Of a stretch of DNA of 64,000 nucleotides, positions 43,961 to 52,592 are shown piece after piece. This stretch comes from Gracilaria vermiculophylla (taxonomy: Eukaryota > Rhodophyta > Florideophyceae > Gracilariales > Gracilariaceae). The translations under genes were made by a program, and so were the position numbers. The stretch covers positions 905,821 through 969,820 of the forward strand of contig JAHNZQ020000277.1 of NCBI GenBank assembly GCA_019155205.2, read 5' to 3'. Each line of letters starts with the position of its first letter. The first letter of the stretch is position 1. Below the pieces are notes generated by a model. It saw nothing but the letters and a program-made list of their open reading frames with translations. It was not told the DNA's origin and ran no database searches.

Positions 43961-45592
43961 CTACTCTTCTCCAATTGTGTGCGAAATGCTCAACAAGTGA
44001 TTGGGCACATGCATCTCCGGCACCGAAAGTAGCTCCGAGCTCGAGATGCCCGTGGTCTCATCGTGGTCGTCTGCATGCGCGCGCGCACCACCAGCGCCGC
44101 CATGCGCATGATGCGGCGGCGGCGCATGATGCGCCACGGGGCCGCCGTACATGGCACGCACGTCGTGAAAGCGGCTTCCAAAAGCGGCAGACAGCGGTGG
44201 AGGAGGCGAGGAGTTAAGTGCGTGCAAGGCGGCATTCGACACCGGCGGCGTGGCGCGCGCGTGGGCGCCACCACCGCCGCTGCCCCCACCCGCGGCGGCC
44301 GCGGCGGCAGCGGCGGCCGCTGCGCTGGCGACGGAGGAGTAGTGGGCGCTGAGCGAGTGCGAGTGCGAGTGCGGTCGTTGCTGCAGCGCATTGGTGAGAT
44401 GCCGCACGTCGCCTGCGGCCTTTTCCTTCTCGGCCTTGGTGACGGGCACCTTGCGGCGCGGGATGGGGCCCTCGGCGTACTCGGTGGGCTTAAACTTGGC
44501 AATGTCGTATTCCGGGTCGTTGGGGTGGAATAGCGCGGCGTACCTGGCCATGTCGCGCTCCATGTCGGCCTTTTTCTTGCGGCGGATGCCGTACACGGAG
44601 CAGTAGGCGCGCAGCTGATTTCGGTTGTACGTCTTGATGTCGGTGAAAGTGAGCGCCTCGATGGGCTTGATTTTCTCGTCGCGCAGGCGTTTGATCTTCT
44701 GGTCGGGCAGCTGTTCCAGCAGCTTGAACTGGATGCCATCGGCCTCGTACAGCGGGTGCGAGGAGGTGAGGGCGGCGACGGCGGCGTCGGTGGGCGACGG
44801 CAGGTGCGACGCGTGGTGCGCGGCCATCATCATCGTGGTGGCATCATCGTTGCTGAGCATGGGGCTGTCATATGAGATGAGGCGCGGGGGGCGCGACTTG
44901 CGGCGTTTCTCCACGGCGCCCGACAGGATGCCCGGCGAGTTGATGTCGGTAGTGACGTGCGACGAGAATTGGGCGGAGGACAGCGGATGGTGCAGCGAGT
45001 CGTGTGGGTGCAGCAGCGGGGCCATGGACTGCATGGAGGACAGGTGCGGGATTGAGGGCATGTGCGGGATGGGGGGCATGGACGAGAAGGAGTGCATGGC
45101 GGGCAGGGCGTGCAGGGAGTGCAGGGCGTGCAGGTTAGGCATGGAGGTGAGGGGGTTGACGGCGGGGAGGTTGGTTGCGGACGAGGCGTAGACGTTGTGA
45201 TGGTTAGCGGGGGCGGAGTGTTTTTGCGGTTGGGGGTCGGCGGCGGGCTTTGGGGGAGCGGAGGGGGCGGGCGCATCGTGGTGGGGGTGCGGGTGCGGGT
45301 GCGGGAGCGGGCGGGCGGCGGCGACGTGGTGGTGGTGGGAGGCAGGGGGACGCGGGGGGTGGGGGTCTGCGGAAGGGTCTGCGGCCGACGGGTGAGACTT
45401 TGGGGGGGTGAGGTGGGGGGGATGGTAGGGAGGAAGGGGGAGGTTGAGGGAGCTGGAAACGGAAGTGGGGGGGAGGTGCAGGGGGAGGGAGTGTGGTACG
45501 GGCAACGGGGGCTGCGGAGCGGAGACGGGGGCCGGCGGAGGGACGGAGACGGGGGGCGGAGGGGAAGAGAAGTCGGGACGATTGAGATGCAT
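43961..45592 (-). CDS. Low-complexity protein with a SAP-like motif
   Basis: 543 residues from ATG 45592 (MHLNRPDFSS). The frame stays open 88 codons further upstream, but those codons translate a promoter minisatellite, so I prefer the internal Met. Residues 1-200 are Pro/Ser/His-rich and 150-220 carry His-Ser-Leu-Pro repeats. KRRKSRPPRLISYDSP (about 236) is a candidate nuclear signal. The one folded-looking region is about 284-375: LLEQLPDQKIKRLRDEKIKP, then a SAP-like helix pair NRNQLRAYCSVYGIRRKKKADMER. A 12-residue Ala tract and a Gly tract follow. SAP folds bind DNA or RNA; a nuclear regulator is inferred. It could equally be a lineage-specific protein. Conservation of the 284-375 block in relatives would decide it. 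Confidence 0.7.
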   Translation of the reverse strand: MHLNRPDFSSPPPPVSVPPPAPVSAPQPPLPVPHSLPLHLPPTSVSSSLNLPLPPYHPPHLTPPKSHPSAADPSADPHPPRPPASHHHHVAAARPLPHPHPHPHHDAPAPSAPPKPAADPQPQKHSAPANHHNVYASSATNLPAVNPLTSMPNLHALHSLHALPAMHSFSSMPPIPHMPSIPHLSSMQSMAPLLHPHDSLHHPLSSAQFSSHVTTDINSPGILSGAVEKRRKSRPPRLISYDSPMLSNDDATTMMMAAHHASHLPSPTDAAVAALTSSHPLYEADGIQFKLLEQLPDQKIKRLRDEKIKPIEALTFTDIKTYNRNQLRAYCSVYGIRRKKKADMERDMARYAALFHPNDPEYDIAKFKPTEYAEGPIPRRKVPVTKAEKEKAAGDVRHLTNALQQRPHSHSHSLSAHYSSVASAAAAAAAAAAAGGGSGGGGAHARATPPVSNAALHALNSSPPPPLSAAFGSRFHDVRAMYGGPVAHHAPPPHHAHGGAGGARAHADDHDETTGISSSELLSVPEMHVPNHLLSISHTIGEE

Positions 45593-45734
45593 GGCTAGAG
45601 CGGGCAGGCAGAAGTGATCGGCGGGATGGGGTGGCGGTCGGGGATGGAGGGCGGGCGCGAAGGCGGCGACGAGCAGTTGGGTCTTTCGGGAGGAAGGGGG
45701 GGGGGGGGTGGCGCAGGCGAATTGGTGGCGCGCG

Positions 45735-45863
45735 CAATTAGCAAATGGCGGAGGGAATTGGGCAATTGGCGAATGGCAGGGGGAATTGGGGAATTGGAAA
45801 ATGGCGCGGGGAATTGGGCAATTGGCAAATGGCGCGGGGAATTGGGCAATTGGCAAATGGCGT
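45735..45863 (-). promoter_or_regulatory. 28-bp minisatellite that forms a CCAAT-box array
   Basis: Four and a half copies of GGGGAATTGGGCAATTGGCA plus AATGGCGC. Read in the direction of the downstream minus-strand gene, nearly every unit gives GCCAATTGCCCAATTCCC, with two CCAAT or CCAAT-like cores. The array ends about 143 bp before ATG 45592, a normal distance for CCAAT boxes bound by NF-Y. It also abuts the stop codon of the GT14 gene (45873) by 10 bp. Confidence 0.65.
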
Positions 45864-45872
45864 CGGAAGAGT

Positions 45873-47000
45873 TCAGCAGGTGGGAAGCGGGGCGGCGGCG
45901 CGTGCGGCGGCCCAACGCAGGCGGGCGCGGACGGCGCGCAGGTGCGACGCGTTGGCGTGCAGGGCGTCGGCGACGGTCATGAGCGGCGAGTGGGCGTGGC
46001 GGAACTTGCGGATGAACAGGTTGGGCGAGCGGCGCAGCGCGGGCGCCAGCACGAAGCGGCCGGCCGCGTCCAGCTCGTCCACGTGGCGCGGGTGCTGGCC
46101 GCGGCGGCGCCACAGCACGTGGCGCAGCGCGTGCGGCGCCACGCGCGCGCGCAGCGCCGGGTGGTTGGCCGCCAGCGTCGCGAAGAAGTGCTCGGCCGCG
46201 TCGGCTGACGCGCCGAACGCCACCAGCAGCTTGCGCGCGAACGCCGACGCCGTCGCCACCTCGCACATGCGCCGCGACGCCACCATCCACGCCTCGCCGC
46301 TTGCGAAGCGCAGCCGCAGCCACGCCGCCAGCGGGTTGCGCCCCCCAACAGCCCGCAGCGCCGCCCCCCCCGCCCCCTCCCCGAACGACAGCGCCGGGTC
46401 GATGTGCAGCCGCCGCACCCGCTGCCGCCGGCTGCGCGCGCAGTGCGCCCCCCCCGCCAGCGTCAGGAAGCTCAGCTCCCGCCGCGCGTACGGCGCCAGC
46501 AGCCGCCGCATCTCCCCCGCCCCCACCAGCGGGTAGTCCGACCCCGACAGGTTGATGAAGAACTCCCACCGCTCCCCTCGCCGCAGCAGCGCCTCCATCG
46601 CGTTCAGCGTGTTCAGCACCATCGAGATCCCCCGGTACGTCACCCGCTCCGACCGCATGAACAACACGTTGCGCCCGTATGCCGACCGCTCCCGCAGCAG
46701 CCGCTCCCGTACCCGCCGCCGCCGTTCAGCCGCCACCTTCCGGTCCACGTGCACCGCGTACACGTTCCGCGCGTGGTAGATGCGCCGCAGCAGCCGCGGC
46801 AAGTGCCTCACAGTCTCGTTGCTCACCTGCACGAAGAACGCCACGTTCACTTCTTCCACCGCATCACCCCGGTCGTACCCCGTGCCCATCTGCAGCACCA
46901 GCAGTGCCACCCCACACAGCGCCGTCGCCACCCACACCGTCGCCGACCCCGCCGCCGACCCCGTCGCCGACCCCGTCGCCATCAATGCTCTCCTCGCCAT
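45873..47000 (-). CDS. GT14-family glycosyltransferase, type II membrane protein
   Basis: 375 residues, single exon. A short cytosolic N-terminus precedes a transmembrane anchor (about 22-40, VWVATALCGVALLVLQMG), as in Golgi glycosyltransferases. The GT14 (core-2/I-branching, xylosyltransferase, plant glucuronosyltransferase) hallmarks follow: RLLRRIYHARNVYAVHVD about 69-86, VTYRGISMVLNTLNAMEALL about 119-138 and WEFFINLSGSDYPLVG about 143-158. GEAWMVASRRMCE sits near 237-249, the usual acceptor-site region. Donor and acceptor cannot be told from sequence. Members add GlcNAc, xylose or glucuronic acid to glycans or proteoglycans. Codon third positions are almost all G or C. The start lies only 71 bp below the stop of the neighbouring large membrane protein. 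Confidence 0.88.
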   Translation of the reverse strand: MARRALMATGSATGSAAGSATVWVATALCGVALLVLQMGTGYDRGDAVEEVNVAFFVQVSNETVRHLPRLLRRIYHARNVYAVHVDRKVAAERRRRVRERLLRERSAYGRNVLFMRSERVTYRGISMVLNTLNAMEALLRRGERWEFFINLSGSDYPLVGAGEMRRLLAPYARRELSFLTLAGGAHCARSRRQRVRRLHIDPALSFGEGAGGAALRAVGGRNPLAAWLRLRFASGEAWMVASRRMCEVATASAFARKLLVAFGASADAAEHFFATLAANHPALRARVAPHALRHVLWRRRGQHPRHVDELDAAGRFVLAPALRRSPNLFIRKFRHAHSPLMTVADALHANASHLRAVRARLRWAAARAAAPLPTC

Positions 47001-47071
47001 CGTCGTCGCTGTCGTCGTCCTTGTCGTCGCATCCGCAAGCGCTCGCTACCTGCTCCCGCGCCCCTCGCCGC

Positions 47072-50000
47072 TCAAATACTGCACGTCGTTCGCGACACTG
47101 TCGCCGTCAGAAGCGACGACCCCCCCGACGCCCGCTCATCCAACCCCCTGATCGACCCCGTCTCCCCCCGTGCCCCCCGTGCCGCCAAACGCATAGCCAA
47201 GCCCACCCCGCAACCGCCACCCCCGCCGATGCTGCTGCTGCTGCGGCTACGCCCACCGCCCACCCCGCCCACGTCGCTTTCCCACGTGTCCCAGTCCGCC
47301 CGTGCGCCCCGTGCGCCGCGCTTCCACCGCCACGCCAGCGCCACCATCGCCAACAGCGCACACAGCCCCACTACCCCCACCGTCGCCCAAATCGCAACCC
47401 ACCCCGCCCCTCGTTTCCCGTTCGCCGCACCGCCGCTCGCCCTCAGCCGCACGCACTCGCCCAGTCTCGTCCCGTTCACCTCGAGCTTCAGCCGAACCGG
47501 TAATTGTCCCTCCACCATTGCGCTCACTCTCCTGCGCTCTGCGTCCCATTCAAATTCCTCTGCCGCCACCCGCACGTCATCCTGTTCCCGCTGCACCACT
47601 TCGCGCACCGTTCCAGCATCGCTGCAAGTCACCCGCGATTCCTCTGCGTCCGAAAACGTCTCCGACACTGCCGAGCTTGCATACACGGAAACCCGCGTCC
47701 GGTAACATCCGCCAGACCCCCCGCTCACGGGCACCAGGCTCATTCTGCCTCCGTGCTCCACTTGTTCGTACAGTCTCACTTCAATCTGCGGCCCACCCAA
47801 TGCTTCCCACTCCACCCTCTTCTCCAGCACGTCGTGCTGTTCAACCGACCACAGCACAGACACGCTTTCCTCATCCGCTCGTTTCGACTCACGTTCCTCG
47901 CCACACGTCTCTACCGTTGCCGGTTTCGGTGTAAGTCTCTTGATCTGGCCTTCAAAGCAGCTCACCCCGATCCGATATTCATCAAAAGCCTCCACAGCTC
48001 CTTGCTCCCCGTTTTCCTTCAAGCCAACGATGTCCTTCACGTAGACCCGTTCGTGATCAACCTCCCCGCACGCGCTGCCGGCGGACAGCACCAGTGGGAT
48101 CGTCTGTGCTGCCCACTTTCTTGCCCTGTCCGCCATCTTCTTCACTTCCTCATCGCCCTCTGCATCAGCACCGCCGCGCATCTGATATAGCTTTCGCATC
48201 ACTTTCATCGCGGTACTGTAGAAATCTACGACAGCCTGCCGGATATGATAGCCACTAGATCCAGAGGAAACGCTATGATTCACGGCCACATTGATGATAC
48301 TGAGCATACCTTCGAGCCTTGTCATATTCAAACCCTCAAACTCCAACATTCTGATGCAGCCCTCCACAAATTGTCTACACTGCAACACATTCACGACGGG
48401 ATTCAAGGCCATTTGCTTCAATGCGCCAGATACAACGTTAACTACCGCCGTGTCAATGCTTGCTTTGCTATTCTGTGTGGAAAGCAGAGTATCGACAAAC
48501 CTCGACTCATCCCTGTGAAGCAAAGATGAGTTCAAAGCTTCCCCAACGCTGCTGCTCCATTCCTGTATCTCTGCCTGTTCACCGTCTGTCACAGTTATCG
48601 TCGAATTCGACGATTGAGATCCCAGCAGGTGCGTTCCGCTTGCGTCGTACATCTGTGCAATAATACGGTACTGCCCGGCACGCGCAACCGTAAACGACAC
48701 GGCGCGCTTGCCCGTGCATCCATCAAGACATCCAGACAAGTTGTACGCGTCGCTTTCGCTTGCGTCGGATACAATCGACCGCTCCTTCGCGTTCGCGGGG
48801 TCCGGGCGCAGCATGAATGCGTACAGATTCTCTGACGACGGCAGTGAATATGCGGCGGCATGGAATACCGTTACATTTGTGGTTCCGTCCACGAGGGGCA
48901 GCTCAGAAAGAACAAGCGTTGGACATTTTTCCACGGTGAACCTCCAGCTTGTTCCTTTGCCAACACCTGCGGTCTTGTTCACTGCCCCGTGCAGAACGTA
49001 GCGCCCAGCATCGAGATATGCCGCAGAGATTGCGAAAAACCGCCCATACGGTCTCTTTCTCGTCCAGTAGCCCTCATGCGATACAACCAATTCTTTTGCG
49101 GTGTCAGCCAAGATGTCTACCGACTGCCCCTCTCGAAAAAGCTTGAAGTCCAACTGGTCAGAACCCTTTTGATTCCAGCTTAGAGTAATTGGTTCGAAGC
49201 ATTGGAACACCGGGTCATCGCTGGCATCTCTGCTTCGAAAAGATTGAGGAGAAGGCGTAAGCTTTGCGTCCGATGGAAATACTAGTCCATCTTCCAGTGT
49301 CCCCACGTTCAAAATCAGCTTCAATCGCTGAGCGGCAGAGAACTCGTTGTACACAAGCACACTGTACTCCACGCGGGTACCAGCCTCAACTCCGACCGTG
49401 GAAATCTGGAAGCTGGAAGCTTGAGAGCTCTCAGTTGCTAACCACGGGGAAAACAGCTGCGATGTGCACGCCGAATTGACACTATCCAAACTCATTGTAC
49501 AAGACCATTGAAACATATATCGCGCCCGGGACGCAATCAACACGCCATACTGTGAACGCTCATACACAAGTACACGAATGGGAAAACCCTTTATCTCCGG
49601 GGAAAGCGTGATTGCGGAGGCCGCTCCGTTGAGTACGGCTTTGAAGGGCGGGGCGTTGTTGCGCACGACGGCAACTCCTGTGGCGGCGGCTCTGGCGAGC
49701 ACCTTTCGCGTCACCGTGTGCTGCAAAACTGCCTGCACGAGGTACACAAAGCGCCCCTCTCTTGGCACGACTAAGGTGTTGCCCAGACCAGTGGTAGCCG
49801 GCCGCGAAATGGTATGTAATGGTGCAGAAGAATTTTGCAAAGGCTGTACAATGGTGTTATTGACACGCCATATGAGCTGCACAGCTGTGTTGACGGTGTT
49901 TGAGCAGTGCGTTAGGGAGAGAGAAGCTCGGAGCACGGCGGTGGTATGCAACGGAAGCGTGTGGTGTAGGTGCGGATACACGGATATACCGAAAACTCGA

Positions 50001-50974
50001 GCACTCCTCCTCTGAGAGATGAACACAAGCGTCTGGCCGACACGGCCGGCATGAGCACAGGTTATGACGACGGTTACGACACTTTTGGATGGGTGCTGTT
50101 CAGAAAAGATTCGGTCTGGAAGGGAAAGCACGGTAGAGGACGAAAATTCGCGCAAGGGTATGAATGATGCAGGCGACATGGCCGAAGTGCGGTATGAAAC
50201 ATTGAATACGGGCAGCTGCGCATTGGACAGCGTGTGCGGCTGAAAGTGGACCACGGCAGTGGCATTGGCGCACAGCGATGACAAGATATAGTGGGCGGCT
50301 GCGTAGCTGTAAGAAGCGTGCAGCGGAGAGGCTGATATCGAAATGAGGTTTTGACGAACGGAGATGTTAAAGACGGGTGACGGCACTGCGTCTGCGGCAA
50401 GGACGAAGATTGTTAGTTGAGAGTATGCTAATGATGGGCGCACGCGCACGATGATCTCCGTGGGCGACGTGGACGGTATCCTGCGCGGTGGGACGCGACG
50501 ATTCGCTATGAAGACTCGGGGGTTGGGCGGAAAGCGGCCCGTCAAAAGTACTAGTGAGGTTTGGAAGGGATGGAGAACGCGGGGATGAGCTGAACTGATC
50601 ATCGGCGGGGGCACGATAGTCAAACGTTTGTTGACAGGGTGAGTTAGAAGGATATCAGAGTTGTTATGGACGACACGAAGTTGCCACGGTGGTTGCGACG
50701 GGGGCAGAGGCGGTAAACGAAATGTAAGCGCGACTCCGCTTGGGGACGCAGCAGCCGCGGAGAGCGGGAAAAGGGTGCGCGGCGGGCTCGACAGCAGTTG
50801 GAAGCGGGGTCGCAAGGCGGGGCCGGACACGACTAGCGTGAGATTGTGCGGCACGTAGGCGGACAGCGAGGGCGGCCACCGGGTGGTAACGACGCTCGGG
50901 CGCGGGCGCTGCGCGTGCGAGGCCGGGAGCCACCACCAGACGAGAAGAAGAAGCGCGACGCGGCGGGGCGGCAT
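47072..50974 (-). CDS. 1300-residue type I membrane protein with large extracellular domain
   Basis: A single-exon gene. Residues 1-21 are a signal peptide (MPPRRVALLLLVWWWLPASHA). The following 1170 residues are rich in beta-strand patterns and N-glycosylation sites. They include several Ig/PKD-like repeats and a FQWSCTM...ACTS segment (about 486) reminiscent of REJ modules in polycystin-type proteins. One transmembrane helix lies near 1192-1217 (WVAIWATVGVVGLCALLAMV), followed by KRGARG and an 85-residue Gly/Ser/Arg-rich tail. No GPS motif or channel domain follows, so it is not a polycystin. Role unknown; a cell-surface receptor or adhesion protein is inferred. GC content climbs at both ends of the gene. 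Confidence 0.8.
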   Translation of the reverse strand: MPPRRVALLLLVWWWLPASHAQRPRPSVVTTRWPPSLSAYVPHNLTLVVSGPALRPRFQLLSSPPRTLFPLSAAAASPSGVALTFRLPPLPPSQPPWQLRVVHNNSDILLTHPVNKRLTIVPPPMISSAHPRVLHPFQTSLVLLTGRFPPNPRVFIANRRVPPRRIPSTSPTEIIVRVRPSLAYSQLTIFVLAADAVPSPVFNISVRQNLISISASPLHASYSYAAAHYILSSLCANATAVVHFQPHTLSNAQLPVFNVSYRTSAMSPASFIPLREFSSSTVLSLPDRIFSEQHPSKSVVTVVITCAHAGRVGQTLVFISQRRSARVFGISVYPHLHHTLPLHTTAVLRASLSLTHCSNTVNTAVQLIWRVNNTIVQPLQNSSAPLHTISRPATTGLGNTLVVPREGRFVYLVQAVLQHTVTRKVLARAAATGVAVVRNNAPPFKAVLNGAASAITLSPEIKGFPIRVLVYERSQYGVLIASRARYMFQWSCTMSLDSVNSACTSQLFSPWLATESSQASSFQISTVGVEAGTRVEYSVLVYNEFSAAQRLKLILNVGTLEDGLVFPSDAKLTPSPQSFRSRDASDDPVFQCFEPITLSWNQKGSDQLDFKLFREGQSVDILADTAKELVVSHEGYWTRKRPYGRFFAISAAYLDAGRYVLHGAVNKTAGVGKGTSWRFTVEKCPTLVLSELPLVDGTTNVTVFHAAAYSLPSSENLYAFMLRPDPANAKERSIVSDASESDAYNLSGCLDGCTGKRAVSFTVARAGQYRIIAQMYDASGTHLLGSQSSNSTITVTDGEQAEIQEWSSSVGEALNSSLLHRDESRFVDTLLSTQNSKASIDTAVVNVVSGALKQMALNPVVNVLQCRQFVEGCIRMLEFEGLNMTRLEGMLSIINVAVNHSVSSGSSGYHIRQAVVDFYSTAMKVMRKLYQMRGGADAEGDEEVKKMADRARKWAAQTIPLVLSAGSACGEVDHERVYVKDIVGLKENGEQGAVEAFDEYRIGVSCFEGQIKRLTPKPATVETCGEERESKRADEESVSVLWSVEQHDVLEKRVEWEALGGPQIEVRLYEQVEHGGRMSLVPVSGGSGGCYRTRVSVYASSAVSETFSDAEESRVTCSDAGTVREVVQREQDDVRVAAEEFEWDAERRRVSAMVEGQLPVRLKLEVNGTRLGECVRLRASGGAANGKRGAGWVAIWATVGVVGLCALLAMVALAWRWKRGARGARADWDTWESDVGGVGGGRSRSSSSIGGGGGCGVGLAMRLAARGARGETGSIRGLDERASGGSSLLTATVSRTTCSI

Positions 50975-52592
50975 TACGGCGCGGGCGGCGGCGGTGGCGA
51001 CGACCGATTTCCGATTGCCGATTGCCTCCGCGGCGACGCCACCGCGCAGCGCCGCTTATGTGCGCTGTAAGAGGCTCGCACGAGGACGCGGAGGACGGCA
51101 GGTAGCGGGGCGCCTCGCGCGCGAGCCAGCGCCGCGTCCTACACGAGAAGCTGACGGTGCGCGCGCGCGCCGCGCCCGCCCACCGCGCAGTGCGACGGCG
51201 GCGGCGCGCGCGCGGGAGAGCTCCCATCGCGGCGGCGGCAGCGGTGGCGCGCGTTCGAGTGTTTGAAAGGCGAGGGCGCCGCGCGGCGGTGCGCCGTACG
51301 TGTCGCGCGCGCGTGACGTGTTGTGTGCCGCGCGCTGGCACGCGCCGCGCGCTACGTGGCGCGCGCCCCGCGCCCCGCGCTCCTCCGCGCCGCGCTCCGC
51401 GCCGTGTATTTTTGGCCGCCACACGTGGCGTGCCCCCCCGCGCCGCGCGCCGTGAAGCGCGGATTGAGCGCGCGCGTCGCGCCTCGCCCGCCCACCGCCG
51501 CCGCGCTCACCCCGCGCCGTCGCCGCCTTCGCCGCCACTGCCTTTGCTGCCGCCCCCGTCTCCGCGGCAGCCACGGCCGCCGCCGCCGTCGTCGCCGCCA
51601 CCGCCGACGCTCTCACCTGCGGGCGGCCTCCGGGCTGCGCGCGCCCGGCTCATGCGCGGCTGCGCCGCCCGCGGCGGGACGCTCGCCGCCACTTGCGCGC
51701 GCCGCGCGCCATGCAGCGTTTGCCCAACGGGCTCGCCCTCTCTTCCTGCCGCCCCACTCCGTCGCGTCACCGCCCGCTTCAAGCCATCGTCGCATCGCGC
51801 ACTCTGATCCACCGCTCCACGGTTTGCCCACACTCTTTTGCGAGCGTCTTTTTGTGATGACTTCCGCCGCCTTTCAGCCCGCGATCGTGATTTACCCAAT
51901 GCCATTTTGTCAGCCACGAAACGCACTTCGCCCCTAGCAATGCATGACAACATGCACAACCACAACGGCCTGCAAGGAAATCGAGGTGGTCTCCATGTGC
52001 CAACTTCCCCAAGTCGCAACAGCGCCGTGTGATTCGCTCCGAATCTCTTGAAGCCTGGCGCGCGAAATGCTTGCCCACGGTCAAATTCCCCGCCGACTTG
52101 CAGACAACAAACGCATGGAGCGTCGTTTACGGCAGGTGTGGGTTCGTCAGAATACGTTCAACTAAGCATGACAACACCTCTAACAGTTGGTCAAATGCAT
52201 TCTGCACAGCCACTTTCCCATCATACTTTGTATGACTTCATCGTACAACGTTCACTACTTGCTGATAATGCTGCACAAACTAACACCGTGCTGACTCCCC
52301 TGTTGCATTGTTCCCATGCCCTGCGTGTGCATCGGCAACTTTACCACCGGTTCTTCAGACTTTCTTCTGCTCTCTTCTATATAAGCTCACCTCAACTCTT
52401 GTGCCTTCATCACTTGAGACCGCCTCAACTTCAGCATCAATCTGTGTGCTGAACACCCTATTCCTCCCCGCAGACAATTTCCGACTTCTTGTCTCTCGTG
52501 TTGTCGTCAACCGAATCTACGGAAACACACCACGTCATCCTTTCTTTATCAACTCTTTATCCCTTTTTCCTCTTCCTTCTTGCGAGGCCACA
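50975..52592. promoter_or_regulatory. 1.6 kb divergent promoter region, GC-extreme core
   Basis: Between the starts of the large membrane protein (minus) and the subtilase (plus). Around 51060-51720 the sequence is dominated by CG and GC dinucleotides and all frames are open. I consider the 186-252-codon ORFs there composition artefacts, since they give Ala/Arg/Pro-only proteins on both strands. The right part (51800-52590) is normal and holds the subtilase core promoter. Confidence 0.5.
52378..52385 (+). promoter_or_regulatory. Probable TATA box of the subtilase gene
   Basis: TATATAAG within a pyrimidine-rich context, 208 bp upstream of ATG 52593. This implies a 5' leader of roughly 180 bases, also pyrimidine-rich. 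It argues against translation from the in-frame Met at 52308. Confidence 0.55.

Noticed and set aside
45593..45856. 88-codon upstream extension of the SAP-like gene
   Set aside because: It merely translates the CCAAT minisatellite (repeated Pro-Ile-Ala-Gln-Phe-Pro). A start at 45592 is more sensible, though not proven.
45595..46569. 324-codon minus ORF and 263-433-codon plus ORFs around 45.6-47.7 kb
   Set aside because: They overlap the GT14 and large membrane-protein genes in other frames and show only composition-driven Gly/Arg/Pro/Ala sequence.
51056..51937. ORFs of 186-252 codons on both strands in the 51 kb region
   Set aside because: Proteins are almost only Ala, Arg, Pro and Gly, and every frame is open. 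This is the effect of CG-rich DNA without stop codons.
52308..52592. Upstream in-frame extension of the subtilase as a prodomain
   Set aside because: The residues do not resemble an I9 fold, the region is pyrimidine-rich leader-like DNA, and a TATA box lies within it.
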